Positions 54,486 to 63,956 of a DNA stretch of 64,000 bases are shown here, piece by piece. A program made the position numbers and the translations under genes. Below the pieces are notes generated by a model that did not search any database, had not been told where the DNA came from, and worked only from the letters and a program-made list of their open reading frames with translations. Source of the stretch: EB88 sp965199135 (GTDB lineage: Bacteria; Acidobacteriota; Terriglobia; Terriglobales; Acidobacteriaceae); assembly GCA_965199135.1 (NCBI GenBank), contig OZ240685.1, forward strand, positions 2,480,001 to 2,544,000, written 5' to 3'. Numbering within the stretch: position 1 is the stretch's first letter; every line of letters starts with the position of its first letter.

Positions 54486-55994
54486 TCAGCGCATGGGGCC
54501 GTGCCACAGTGCAAGCTCCCCGCTGTCCGGATGGGCCTCCACGTGGCTGGGTTCGTTCAGGACCATGGTCTGCTGCTCTTTTGCCGTGTACGGCGGCCAC
54601 CGTGGCAAGCCGGGCCCGGCAGGAACGCCGCCCTTTAGGAAGGCGGCCCAGGCTGTGTGCACCGACGTCGCCAGCTGTTCCTCGGCGGCCGAGGGCGCCT
54701 CCTCGAAATGGTCCCAGACGAAGCGAAGTTCGGCGGAGTGTACGGCCAGCCCGGCAAACCTGCCCGCTCCGGGGAAGTCCAGTTGGTACACAAAGGCCTC
54801 GTTGCCGGCTGCCACATGGGCGTCGGCGACGCGGATGGAAGGCACGAGGTATTCCTCTGCCGTGAGACTCCGAATGCGCCGGAGGGGAGCAGGCATCTGC
54901 GGGTAAAGCCCTGCGTACTGTCGCTCGATCGCACGAAACTGCTCCACGGACATGTTGCCGATGTCGCGCGCGGACGGGTCCGTTGCCGGGTCCGGCCCGA
55001 TGAACAAGGCGCTTTCATCGCGATTGGTCCCAAGCAGAAGGCGCTTGCCGCGCGTGGAGCCTGCCTCGATGGCTGCGAGCGGCATCTCCGGGATGAATAC
55101 CGGGTCAAGCTCCGGACGCAAGGGGAAGTGGCGCGGCCACTCACGCATGAAGCGCTCCTGCGCCGTAATGAGCAGATCGACCGGGGCGGTCAGGACGGCG
55201 GCAGGAGGGGCTGACGTTTCTGCCGTCCACGTGGAGGCGAAGCCGTGCGCAACGTCCTCGGCGGCAGACTCCGTCGCGATCCGCTCGGCCCCGCCACTCT
55301 CGGAGATCATCTGGTGAAACAGCGGCGTGGCGCTGGGGATCCCCATGAGCAGGTCCGTCAGCTTCGCGCCAGCAGACTGTCCGCCCAGCGTAACGCGCGC
55401 CGGATCCCCGCCAAAGGCGGCGATGTTGTGCTGCACCCAGGTAAGTGCTGCGATGAGATCGCGGAGCGCATTGTTGGCCGAGCCGGCATACGAGGGGCCG
55501 AGCATGGATGCCACATCCAGAAAGCCGAGAACGCCGAGCCGGTACGCGACCGTGACCACGATGATGCCAAGCTGGGCGAAGGCGGTTCCATCCATCAGTG
55601 GATCAAAGGACCTGCCGCCCGTGAACCCGCCACCGTGGACCCACACCAGCACCGGGTACTGCCCCCGCGCTTTCGGTGCCCAGACATTCAGGTAGAGGCA
55701 ATCCTCGCTGTGCGGTGAGCTGCCGCCGGCCTGTGGCGCAGCGGGCGCGAAGCGCGTCGCATCACGAACGCCCGCTGCCGGCTGCAGAGGCTGGGGAGGA
55801 CGAAAGCGCAGCGGACCGACAGGCGGCTGGGCGAAAGGGACGCCGCGAAAGACATGGACCGAGCCCACGGTTTCGCCGCGTAGGGAAGCCCCTGCTGTGT
55901 GGACGGTTACAGAGGAAGGAGACTGCGCGCGCCCTGTTTGCATCGCCGCAGCAGACATCGCTGTGAGCTGGAGGAACGTTCGTCGGGTGAGCAT
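54486..55994 (-). CDS. Secreted type-B carboxylesterase
   Basis: 502 aa. N-terminus MLTRRTFLQLTAMSAAAMQ has a twin-arginine motif. Carboxylesterase features: EDCLYLNVWAPK, VWVHGGGFTGG (oxyanion hole), nucleophile GGQSAGAK, and later DPVF/ESALF acidic and VWDHF His regions. Hydrolyses carboxylic esters; natural substrate unknown. Runs opposite to yicC and gmk. Confidence 0.9.
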   Translation of the reverse strand: MLTRRTFLQLTAMSAAAMQTGRAQSPSSVTVHTAGASLRGETVGSVHVFRGVPFAQPPVGPLRFRPPQPLQPAAGVRDATRFAPAAPQAGGSSPHSEDCLYLNVWAPKARGQYPVLVWVHGGGFTGGRSFDPLMDGTAFAQLGIIVVTVAYRLGVLGFLDVASMLGPSYAGSANNALRDLIAALTWVQHNIAAFGGDPARVTLGGQSAGAKLTDLLMGIPSATPLFHQMISESGGAERIATESAAEDVAHGFASTWTAETSAPPAAVLTAPVDLLITAQERFMREWPRHFPLRPELDPVFIPEMPLAAIEAGSTRGKRLLLGTNRDESALFIGPDPATDPSARDIGNMSVEQFRAIERQYAGLYPQMPAPLRRIRSLTAEEYLVPSIRVADAHVAAGNEAFVYQLDFPGAGRFAGLAVHSAELRFVWDHFEEAPSAAEEQLATSVHTAWAAFLKGGVPAGPGLPRWPPYTAKEQQTMVLNEPSHVEAHPDSGELALWHGPMR

Positions 55995-56184
55995 TCTGTT
56001 CTCCTTGCAAGAGCTGGCAGGAACCGCCTGGAGCCCCGTCTCGGCACTAAAGAAATCGCCAAGGTTTGTTTCTCGTCATTATGGGCGAGCCGGCAACCCC
56101 GGCGTTTGAGCCCTCTCCCCGACCCCGCATCCGCACCTCGGGGAAGCTGGCGACCGCCTTCCGGTGGCCACCAGGTTCCAGCAC
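55995..56184. other. Spacer between SDR and carboxylesterase genes
   Basis: 190 bases, GC-rich, with no ORF that resembles a protein. It carries the leftward carboxylesterase promoter and the 3' end of the SDR gene. No terminator hairpin stands out. Confidence 0.3.
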
Positions 56185-56946
56185 CTACCCATGCATCGCA
56201 GCAAACATATCGAGAAACTCCTGGTACTTTCCGTCCTTCTCTGCGGTGCGCAGTGGCTTGACTCTCTCGACGAGGATTTCACCCTTCTCAATGGTGTTGT
56301 GCTCCAGGATCTGCATGACTTCCCTGGTGTACTCATCAAGAGGCATGGCACGAGGATCACTGGCCTGCTGTGGACCGCCAAGCTCTGTCTGCACATACGG
56401 TGGCGCAAGCTCCAGCACCTCGACCGTGGTCGCCCGCAACTGAACACGAAGCGCATCAAGCCAGTTGTGCATGAAGGCCTTGGTCGCACTGTAGACCGGG
56501 CCCGGCGGGTAGGGAACAAACGCAAGCCCTGAGGTGGTCACGATCAGTGTGGAGTGTGGCTGCGCGCGCAACACGGGCAGCAGGGCCGCCGACAGTTGCA
56601 CCACGCCGGTGATGTTGGTCTGGATCGTGCTGTAAGCGCGGGTCAGGTCGATCGTATCCGCCGTGTAGTCCTCCAGGCCAGCAATCCCTGCGTTGTTGAT
56701 CAGAACATTCAACTCAGGAAAGTCGCGCTTCACAGAGTTCGCGAACTCCGCGATCGCTGCACTGTCACTCAGGTCCACAGCGACTCCGACCATCCCAGGG
56801 CTGCGCCCCGTGATCTCGTCAAGAAGCGCCTGCCGGCGCCCGGCGATGATGACCTTGTTTCCCTTGCTGTGCAGGGCCTCGGCAAGTGCGCGGCCGATGC
56901 CGCTGGTGCCTCCGGTGATCAGAATGGTGTTGCCCGAAATTTGCAT
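56185..56946 (-). CDS. Short-chain dehydrogenase/reductase (DltE-like)
   Basis: 253 aa from ATG 56946. Cofactor loop TGGTSGIGRA, NNAG motif, and catalytic YSATK (Tyr, Lys) after the Ser-containing LIVTTSGLAF. The pattern (QISGNTILITGGTSGIG, LDALRVQLRATTVEVLELAPPYVQTEL) resembles the DltE/uncharacterised oxidoreductase group. NAD(P)-dependent; substrate not predictable. Downstream of the GNAT gene on the same strand with a 124-base gap. Confidence 0.88.
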   Translation of the reverse strand: MQISGNTILITGGTSGIGRALAEALHSKGNKVIIAGRRQALLDEITGRSPGMVGVAVDLSDSAAIAEFANSVKRDFPELNVLINNAGIAGLEDYTADTIDLTRAYSTIQTNITGVVQLSAALLPVLRAQPHSTLIVTTSGLAFVPYPPGPVYSATKAFMHNWLDALRVQLRATTVEVLELAPPYVQTELGGPQQASDPRAMPLDEYTREVMQILEHNTIEKGEILVERVKPLRTAEKDGKYQEFLDMFAAMHG

Positions 56947-57070
56947 CGCATTCTCCCGCCGTACTAGATGCATCAAGCGTGAATCCGCGTCAGGAATTCA
57001 TCCAGCGCCCGGGCCATCGCTCGCCCTGCCTGGAACGCCGGGGCTCGCGTCTATCATCGCCAGCGCCTGC

Positions 57071-57640
57071 TCAGCGTGCTCGCTTCAGCTGCCAGCGGAG
57101 ATTCGCCTCCACTGCCGGCCACTCCCCTGCAAGGATGCTGTAGACGCATGTGTCGCGGACGGTGCCATTTGGCAGCACCTGGTGGCTTCGCAATACCCCA
57201 TCGAGCTTTGCCCCTAAACGCTCGATAGCACGCCGGCTGCGCTGGTTCATGAAGTGCGTCCGCAGCTCGACGGCATTGCAGCCAAACTCGGTAAATACAC
57301 GCTGGAGCAGCAGCAGTTTGCTCTCGGTGTTCAGCCCTGTCCGCTGCACGCGCTCCGCGTACCAGGTCGAGCCGATTTCGAGCCGCCGGTTGGGGGCATC
57401 GATGTTCATGTACGCTGTCATGCCCACGATCTCGCCGCTCCGGGGCTCGATCACCGTGAAGGGAAGCATCGACTGCTCAGCCTGGAGCCGCAGCCTCCGC
57501 TCCACTTCCGCCTGCATGCACTCCGCCGATGGCACGTTGGTAAACCACAGATCGGGAAGTTCGGTGCTGTGGACCGCCGCGGCGAGCGCGGCCGTATGCT
57601 CGGGCGCGAGTGGCACGAGCGTGACGTGCTTGCCTGACAT
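57071..57640 (-). CDS. GNAT-family acetyltransferase, RimJ/RimL type
   Basis: 189 aa from ATG 57640; GTG 57670 would add ten residues and also fits the usual N-terminus (LYPHAPMSGKHVTLVPL). RimJ/L-like pattern: HVTLVPLAPEH, EIGSTWYAERVQRTGLNTESKLLLL, RSRRAIERLGAKLDGVLRSHQ. Acetylates an amine or protein N-terminus; target unknown. Most similar in layout to stand-alone acetyltransferases, in the minus-strand insert before gmk. Confidence 0.82.
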   Translation of the reverse strand: MSGKHVTLVPLAPEHTAALAAAVHSTELPDLWFTNVPSAECMQAEVERRLRLQAEQSMLPFTVIEPRSGEIVGMTAYMNIDAPNRRLEIGSTWYAERVQRTGLNTESKLLLLQRVFTEFGCNAVELRTHFMNQRSRRAIERLGAKLDGVLRSHQVLPNGTVRDTCVYSILAGEWPAVEANLRWQLKRAR

Positions 57641-57748
57641 CGGGGCGTGCGGGTAGAGGGGAGCGGCCACAGCCGTTAGTCTATTCGGAACCCCGCCGTG
57701 TATGTTCGGAAGAACCGGGCGGGTCCGGTGAAGGAGCGCGCAGCAACG

Positions 57749-58456
57749 GTGGCAGGCATACTTTTCATGATCTCGGCGCCATCCGGCTCGGGCAAGTCCA
57801 CGCTGGTCGCGCAGGTTCGTTCGCTGGTCGCGGACCTTGAGTTCTCCGTGTCGTACACCACCCGCGCACCCCGCGGCTCTGAGGAAAGCGGCCGCGAGTA
57901 CCACTTCATCTCCGTTGCGCAGTTCGAAGCGATGATTGCGCGCGACGCCTTCCTCGAGTACGCCGACGTCTTCGGCAACTACTACGGCACGGCGCGCCAG
58001 TCGCTTGTCGATGCGACCGCGCATGGCAAGGACCTGTTGCTTGATATTGACGTGCAGGGCGCGGAGCAGGTGCGTACCCGCATGCCCGAGGCGGTCAGCG
58101 TGTTTGTCCTGCCACCGACCCCCGAGATCCTGGAAGCACGCCTGCGGAACCGGAGCCGGGCCGAGGGCAGTCTCGACGATGCAGTGATCGCCCGGCGCCT
58201 GGCCAAGGCCCGCAGCGAGATCGGCAACTACCACCATTACGGCTATGTACTACTCAACGACATTTTGGATATCGCAGTTGACGAACTTTCGGCTATTGTG
58301 GCGGTAGAACGATCCCGGCGCGGCTTCGACCTCGGAAAGCCGCCAGCCGAGTCGGCCCGGTTGGAAGCCCTGGCGAGTGGCTGCAGGCAGCAGGGAATCC
58401 GGTCCCGACTCAAGCCCGTGCTCCAAGCCTTTGGCCTGGAGGGCGAGCCCCAGTAA
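57749..58456 (+). CDS. gmk: Guanylate kinase
   Basis: 235 aa from GTG 57749 (GGAG 12 bases upstream; GTG 57728 and 57698 are other in-frame starts). P-loop SAPSGSGKST, SYTTRAPRGSEESGREYHF (GMP binding), and LLLDIDVQGAEQVR. Phosphorylates GMP to GDP. About 25 residues longer than usual at the C-terminus (basic tail). Followed by rpoZ, as in many bacteria. Confidence 0.93.
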   Translation: MAGILFMISAPSGSGKSTLVAQVRSLVADLEFSVSYTTRAPRGSEESGREYHFISVAQFEAMIARDAFLEYADVFGNYYGTARQSLVDATAHGKDLLLDIDVQGAEQVRTRMPEAVSVFVLPPTPEILEARLRNRSRAEGSLDDAVIARRLAKARSEIGNYHHYGYVLLNDILDIAVDELSAIVAVERSRRGFDLGKPPAESARLEALASGCRQQGIRSRLKPVLQAFGLEGEPQ

Positions 58457-58489
58457 AGCAGACGAGCAGCACCTTTTTGGAGGCAGTTC

Positions 58490-58717
58490 ATGAAGCTGGA
58501 GCACGAGTTTGATAGCAACTTCCGTTACGTCATCGTCGCCGCACGCCGTGCCCGCCAGCTGCAGAATGGTTCACTGCCGTTGATTGCGACCGGGTCCTCC
58601 AAGGCTTCCAAAATCGCGCAGCACGAGATCATGGCCGGCATGGTGCAGCACGTCCGCCATGAAACCCCGGTGATCAAGCCTGGCTTCGATGCCCCCGAGA
58701 TCCCTCGCTTCGTCTAA
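58490..58717 (+). CDS. rpoZ: RNA polymerase omega subunit
   Basis: 75 aa. NFRYVIVAARRARQLQNG and SSKASKIAQHEIMAGMV match the omega pattern. Assembles and stabilises the RNA polymerase core. Starts 33 bases after gmk stops, with GGAGG upstream. Confidence 0.88.
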   Translation: MKLEHEFDSNFRYVIVAARRARQLQNGSLPLIATGSSKASKIAQHEIMAGMVQHVRHETPVIKPGFDAPEIPRFV

Positions 58718-59011
58718 GAACCGAACCGCCTGTGCAGCGAGCAGCCACTTCCTGGCACGTCAGCCTGCGATCGGTTTCTGCTCACTGTCCGCATTGCGGT
58801 TCAGGCGTCTACCTACCTCGTGATGCTCGGCCCTCTTCCGGGCATCACGAGGGCCGCAGGGTTCCTCCCCAAGCACAACGAGCATGTCACGAAGTGGCCG
58901 CTCGCCCCGCAGGCGGTCCGCTGGCCTGCTTTTCCAGAGTGCCAGCTGCCGCTCCCGCTGTGACAGTCCCGTTACAATAGAGGCAATCTGGGACACGCGA
59001 GGGCAGCAGCC
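58718..59011. promoter_or_regulatory. rpoZ-coaBC intergenic region with perfect hairpin
   Basis: 294 bases without a gene. CCTCGTGATGC at 58817-58827 pairs exactly with GCATCACGAGG at 58843-58853 (11 bp, 15-base loop). No T-run follows. TACAAT at 58973-58978 is a possible -10 for coaBC, with no clear -35. Confidence 0.4.
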
Positions 59012-60259
59012 ATGAAGATCACACTGGGAGTCACCGGCGGGATAGCTGCCTACAAGGCAGCCGAGTTGTTGCGAGCGCTCCAGACCAAGGCTTTCGAGGT
59101 ACAGGTCGTCATGACCGAGGGCGCGCAGCGGTTTGTGCAGCCGCTCACCTTCGCCGCCCTCTCCGGTCGGCGGGTGATCACCGGCCTGTGGAGCGACCAG
59201 GTTGCCAGCGAATCCACCGGGGCCACGCCTGCCATGGAACACATCGAGCTTGCGCAGGCGACCGATGCCCTGGTTGTGGCGCCTGCCTCCGCGGACTCGC
59301 TGGCGCGCTTCGCCCATGGCCGAGCTGATGACTTCCTCTCCACCCTCTATCTCGCCACCTCTGCGCCCGTGATTCTCGCGCCGGCGATGAATGTGCGGAT
59401 GTGGGAGCACCCCGCAACCCAGGCCAACGTCGCGCTGCTTGAGGAGCGTGGCGCAACCATCGTGGCCCCCGAAAGCGGCGCACTGGCCTGTGGCATGCAG
59501 GGGAGCGGGCGCCTGGCCGAGACAGCGAACATCGTCGAAGCAGTGCTTGCGGTGCTGCACCACAGCGAAGACCTCGCCGGAGAGACCGTGCTGATCACCG
59601 CTGGCGGAACCCGCGAGGCAGTCGATCCGGTTCGCTTTCTCGGTAACCGTTCGAGCGGCAAGATGGGTTATGCACTGGCGGAGGCCGCACGACGCCGTGG
59701 CGCACGGGTGATCCTGGTCTCCGCGCCGACCGCGCTGCGGCCCCCGACGGGCTGCGAAGTGGTCCCCGTCACCACCGCCGAGCAGATGCGGAATGCCGTA
59801 TTTGCGCGTATGCCTGAAACCTCCATTGTGATCATGGCAGCAGCAGTTGCGGATTACCGCCCGCGGCAGGTCGCCGAGCAGAAGCTGCGCCGCTCCGGAT
59901 CGCTCGTGCTCGAGCTTGAGCCGACAGAAGACATCCTCAGCGAGATCGTCCAGAAGCGGCGCCCCGGCATGCTGGTGATCGGCTTCGCCGCTGAGACCGA
60001 AGACGCCCTGGCCAGCGGCCGCTCCAAGCTGGTCCGCAAGGGCGCCGATGCGATTGTGCTCAACGATGTCTCCCGCGAAGGGCTTGGCTTTGACTCGGAT
60101 CGCAATGCCGCCACATTCCTGACGCCCAGCACCGCGGCTGACCTTCCGGAAATGTCGAAGCGGATGCTCGCGGATCGCATTCTTGGCGAGGTGCTCGCAC
60201 TCCGCCGGCCGCAGACGCTGCTTGCCGAAACGGGTGCTGCGTCGATGCTGAGCCGGTAA
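59012..60259 (+). CDS. coaBC: Bifunctional phosphopantothenoylcysteine decarboxylase/synthetase
   Basis: 415 aa. N-terminal flavin-dependent CoaC: TLGVTGGIAAYKAAELLRAL, PAMNVRMWEHPATQAN, ACGMQGSGRLAE (lid). C-terminal CoaB: LITAGGTREAVDPVRFLGNRSSGKMG, AAAVADYRP. Makes phosphopantetheine from phosphopantothenate and cysteine on the route to CoA. Stop is 1 base before the UDG start. Confidence 0.96.
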   Translation: MKITLGVTGGIAAYKAAELLRALQTKAFEVQVVMTEGAQRFVQPLTFAALSGRRVITGLWSDQVASESTGATPAMEHIELAQATDALVVAPASADSLARFAHGRADDFLSTLYLATSAPVILAPAMNVRMWEHPATQANVALLEERGATIVAPESGALACGMQGSGRLAETANIVEAVLAVLHHSEDLAGETVLITAGGTREAVDPVRFLGNRSSGKMGYALAEAARRRGARVILVSAPTALRPPTGCEVVPVTTAEQMRNAVFARMPETSIVIMAAAVADYRPRQVAEQKLRRSGSLVLELEPTEDILSEIVQKRRPGMLVIGFAAETEDALASGRSKLVRKGADAIVLNDVSREGLGFDSDRNAATFLTPSTAADLPEMSKRMLADRILGEVLALRRPQTLLAETGAASMLSR

Positions 60260-60260
60260 C

Positions 60261-61115
60261 ATGGCCCAGCTTCTACCCGAGACCGTAGCCGCGCTGCGGG
60301 CACGCCTCGGCTTCCTGCGCGACCTCGGCATCTACGACCTGTACACCCGCGCTGGCTCCGGTTCGATCGCAGATGAAGCCCTGGCCGTCGCTGCTCCTGA
60401 AGCACCGCCACCCGAACCAGAGACTGCGCTGCCCTCATTTGTGGAGCCGCAGGAGGACCCCGAGATCGCCGCCCGCAAGCGTGTTCAGCCCAACCCCGTC
60501 CCAGAGCAGTTTCCTGGCATCGCCGTAGCCGCTGCTGCCCGCCCTGCGGCGCTCACGGGCATACGCGAGTTTATCGGCGACTGCACCCGCTGCCCGCTGG
60601 CCTTTGAGGGCCGCAACACGATCGTCTTTGGTGATGGCGACCCCAACGCGCGGCTGCTCTTTGTGGGTGAGGGACCGGGCGCAGATGAGGATGCTCAGGG
60701 CATCCCGTTCATCGGCAAAGCCGGGCAGCTGCTCAACAACATGATCACGGCCATGGGTCTGGCACGCTCCGAGGTGTACATCGCGAACATCGTCAAGTGC
60801 CGGCCACCAGCGAATCGCGTCCCTGAGCCGATCGAAGCCAACACCTGCTCGCCTTTTCTGCTCGAACAGATCGGCGTCGTTCGGCCTGAGGTCATCGTGG
60901 CGCTCGGCTCCACCGCCGCGACCTACCTGCTGGGCAGTCGCAGCCCGCTGACGGCTCTGCGCGGTCGAGTGCACCGGGCGCTCGGTACAAAGCTGATCGT
61001 GACCTACCACCCGGCGTACCTGCTGCGCGACCCCCGCCAGAAAAAGGAAGCCTGGGCCGATCTCCAGATTGCCATGCGTGAGCTTTCCCCGGCCCCGGGT
61101 GAGACGAGTCAGTAA
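60261..61115 (+). CDS. Uracil-DNA glycosylase, family 4 (Fe-S)
   Basis: 284 aa. A 100-residue Ala/Pro/Glu-rich N-terminal extension precedes the core. The four cluster cysteines are C108, C111, C180 and C196. Motif A GEGPGADEDAQGIPFIGKAGQLL and motif B HPAYLLRDPRQK are present. Removes uracil from DNA; thermophile-type UDGs with this cluster are common in non-gamma bacteria. Translated just after coaBC. Confidence 0.93.
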   Translation: MAQLLPETVAALRARLGFLRDLGIYDLYTRAGSGSIADEALAVAAPEAPPPEPETALPSFVEPQEDPEIAARKRVQPNPVPEQFPGIAVAAAARPAALTGIREFIGDCTRCPLAFEGRNTIVFGDGDPNARLLFVGEGPGADEDAQGIPFIGKAGQLLNNMITAMGLARSEVYIANIVKCRPPANRVPEPIEANTCSPFLLEQIGVVRPEVIVALGSTAATYLLGSRSPLTALRGRVHRALGTKLIVTYHPAYLLRDPRQKKEAWADLQIAMRELSPAPGETSQ

Positions 61116-61359
61116 CCGCATCCAGCACAATTTCCACAAGTGGTCATCCACTTCGGCTTTGTCGCGTATTACGAATGTGCTATACCTGCTCCGTCTGAGA
61201 CGGGGAAGCTTTCTGTGCGCCAACCCTGCCGCGTTGTGAACCGCTTGCCTTCCTGCCTGCCTGGATCTTCCTGACGCTCCGCGCGCTCGCCTTCTTTTCG
61301 GCAACCCCCCCTCTATCCCCACTCAGTGTCCGATTTGCTGTCTTCAGGAGAAGTGCCGC

Positions 61360-63378
61360 ATGCAAGTGTCTCTGTTCGCTTCACGGGTGCGTCCGCGCCC
61401 GGTCGTTTCCCTCGCGCTGTTCGCAGGCTTTCTTGCCACCCCTGCGCTTGGTCAGGTTTCCCCGATGTTGCAGCGTTCGGCTGCCAGCATGGGCGAAGTC
61501 GCGCCGTCGTCGCCAGTGTCCGCAACCGTGTGGCTCACGCTGCATAACAAGGCTGCGCTCGATGCGGCGGTGCAGGCGATGTACACCCCTGGCTCCAGTA
61601 CCTTCCACAAGTTTGCCGGCACCTCTGAGCTCGCGCAGTTCGCCCCCACCGCCGCCGAGATTGCAGCAGTCAAGAAGGAACTCACCGCCCACAATCTCCA
61701 GGTCGTCAGCATCGATCCCAACAACTTCTCTATCAAGATTTCCGGGCACGCTTCAGACTTCGAAGCAGCCTTCGGCACGTCGATCCAGCAGTTCCGGATG
61801 AAAAATGGTTCTCTTGTGAAGGCACTCTCGAACGCACCCGCGCTGAAGCAGAGCGGCGCAGGCATGGTGCGTGCCGTAAGCGGCATTGCCGGCGCCGAGA
61901 AGAAGCCGTTCCTCAAGTACCCGGTGGATCCGAAGACCAACAAGCAGATCGGCATTCGCCCCCTGTCGACAGCCAAGCCTGCCGGCGCTACCTTCTCCTC
62001 CGAGTGCCTGTACGCTCCGCAGGCGGTCACGCTGACCACGCCCTCGGCGGCACTGCCCGCGGCGGCCTATGCCGGCCTGATCTACGGCGCCCCGGTGGGC
62101 AACACGGCGGCGGGCACGCTGAGCCCCTGCGGCTACTCCCCGCAGGACCTGTACAAGCTCTATGACCTGAACACCGCGTACAACCAGGGCTACAACGGCG
62201 CTGGACAGACCATCGCCATCGTCGACGCCTATGGCTCGCCCACACTGACGGCAGACATCACAGCCTTTGACAGCACCTACAAACTTCCTGCGCTGAGCTC
62301 GGCGAACTTCCAGGTGATCGTGCCGGCACCCATTACGAAAACCGACGCAGGCTGGGCAACGGAGACCACGCTGGACGTTGAGTGGGCCCACGCGGTCGCG
62401 CCTGGCGCCAAGATCGACCTGATCACTACCGCAACCAACAACAACGACGACCTGCAGGGTGGCGTGCTCTACGCCGTCGAGCACCACCTGGCCAATGTGA
62501 TCTCGAACAGCTACGGCAGCCCCGAGCTCTCGAGCGATGCCGAGGCCATCACCTCCTGGGACGAGATCTGCGAGATCGCAGCCTTTGAAGGCATCTCGGT
62601 CAACTTCGCGACCGGCGACGATGGCGACTACTTTCTGGATGAAGGTATCGTCGATGTGAGTTCTCCAGCGGACTCGCCCTTCGCGACCGCCGTTGGGGGC
62701 ACCAGTGTGGCGACCTCACCCTTCGATGGCTCCACGGTGCAGACCGGCTGGGGTACCAACTACTCGCAGCTTGCCAGCCCGAATGGCGTGCTCGACCCCC
62801 CGTTCTCCTACGGCTTCTATTCTGGTTCCGGCGGCGGCGTGAGCCAGTACTTCGCCAAGCCTTACTACCAAAAGGCGCTGCGTGAGCCAACCCGCGCGTT
62901 GCCGGATGTCGCCGCGATCGCTGATCCATTTACCGGTGTCGAGGTCATCATGACCGTCGCAGGCGAGCAGGTGGTGGAGGTCTACGGAGGCACCAGCCTC
63001 GCGGCGCCGGTCTTCTCCGCGGAGTGGGCACTGCTCGATCAGCGCTTCGGCTTCCCGCTCGGGCAGGCTGCTCCGTACATCGCGCAGTATGGCACCACTG
63101 CGCTCGTGCAGGACATCGTTCCGCCATCGATGCAGTTCACCGCAAGCGGCATGATCGTTGACGCAAATGGTCAGACCACGGAGTCGGCCGATGCACTTGG
63201 CACCCCGGAGACCACCGAGCCCTTCCTGGGCGCGTTGTGGAATGATGGCGGCGGCTTCGAGTTCTACCTGACCTTCGGCACCGACTCGTCACTGCCGGTG
63301 ATGACCGGCTGGGACCCGGTCACCGGCTGGGGTTCGCTGAACATGGGCAAGATCTTCACCACGCTCGGCGGCCAGTAA
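61360..63378 (+). CDS. S53 peptidase, pro-kumamolisin type
   Basis: 672 aa. Signal peptide to about residue 30 (ends TPALGQ). Pro-domain (about 40-200; VWLTLHNKAALDAAVQAMY..., FHKFAGTSELAQFAPT, ISGHASDFEAAFGTSIQQF) followed by the catalytic domain. Glu335 and Asp339 lie in ETTLDVEWAH, the oxyanion Asp in FATGDDGDYF and nucleophile Ser546 in YGGTSLAAP. The calcium site is GWDPVTGWGSLN near the end. A secreted acid-active serine-carboxyl protease. Fits an acid-soil lifestyle. Confidence 0.93.
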   Translation: MQVSLFASRVRPRPVVSLALFAGFLATPALGQVSPMLQRSAASMGEVAPSSPVSATVWLTLHNKAALDAAVQAMYTPGSSTFHKFAGTSELAQFAPTAAEIAAVKKELTAHNLQVVSIDPNNFSIKISGHASDFEAAFGTSIQQFRMKNGSLVKALSNAPALKQSGAGMVRAVSGIAGAEKKPFLKYPVDPKTNKQIGIRPLSTAKPAGATFSSECLYAPQAVTLTTPSAALPAAAYAGLIYGAPVGNTAAGTLSPCGYSPQDLYKLYDLNTAYNQGYNGAGQTIAIVDAYGSPTLTADITAFDSTYKLPALSSANFQVIVPAPITKTDAGWATETTLDVEWAHAVAPGAKIDLITTATNNNDDLQGGVLYAVEHHLANVISNSYGSPELSSDAEAITSWDEICEIAAFEGISVNFATGDDGDYFLDEGIVDVSSPADSPFATAVGGTSVATSPFDGSTVQTGWGTNYSQLASPNGVLDPPFSYGFYSGSGGGVSQYFAKPYYQKALREPTRALPDVAAIADPFTGVEVIMTVAGEQVVEVYGGTSLAAPVFSAEWALLDQRFGFPLGQAAPYIAQYGTTALVQDIVPPSMQFTASGMIVDANGQTTESADALGTPETTEPFLGALWNDGGGFEFYLTFGTDSSLPVMTGWDPVTGWGSLNMGKIFTTLGGQ

Positions 63379-63458
63379 GCAGCAGAAGCAAAACCCGGCG
63401 GCGACCCTCCGAGATGTCGGGAGGATTGCCGCCGGCGCCCTTTTCGTGCGGAGGCTGC

Positions 63459-63908
63459 ATGCCTGACACCACCGCCGCGTTCTACAACGATCTCGCAGGG
63501 GATAACGCGCTGCCACACCTGCTCTCGGAGGACGATCTCAGGGCGGCGCTCGGGTCCATCGTGAAGAGGCTGCGCCCTGGCGGTGTCCTGCTGGCAACGA
63601 TCCGCGACTACGATGCCCTGCTTGAGACGCGGCCCGGGTTCCAGGGGCCTTCGTTCTTCTCAACTGGTGGTCGCAAGCGCATCGTGCACCAGGTCTGGCG
63701 GTGGGATGGCGACGCTTACGAGGTGCACCTCTACCTCACCCTGGAGACAAAGAGCGGCTGGGTGGTGCGGCATTTTGTCTCGCGCTGTCGGCCGCTGCGC
63801 CGGGCGCGTCTGTCGGCGCTGATGCTTGAGGCCGGCTTCGGTGAGGTCACCTGGCACATGCCCGAGAACACCGGCTTCTACCAGCCGATCGTCACAGGAC
63901 GGGGGTAG
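63459..63908 (+). pseudogene. SAM-methyltransferase remnant with internal deletion
   Basis: 149 aa from ATG 63459, preceded by GGAGG. The first residues (TTAAFYNDLAG) look like the start of class I methyltransferases of the ~250-residue type. The frame then passes straight into DNALPHLLSEDDLRAALGSIVKRLRPGGVLLATIRDYD, which in such enzymes lies beyond the SAM-binding Rossmann half. The expected VLDxxCGxGxxA motif and about 90 residues are missing, without a frameshift. Either an inactive remnant, a truncated domain with another role, or an assembly error. Confidence 0.6.
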
Positions 63909-63956
63909 CTCCGCGGCCTGGTACTGGTCCTGAAACGACCTGTTACCCTCGCGAAA

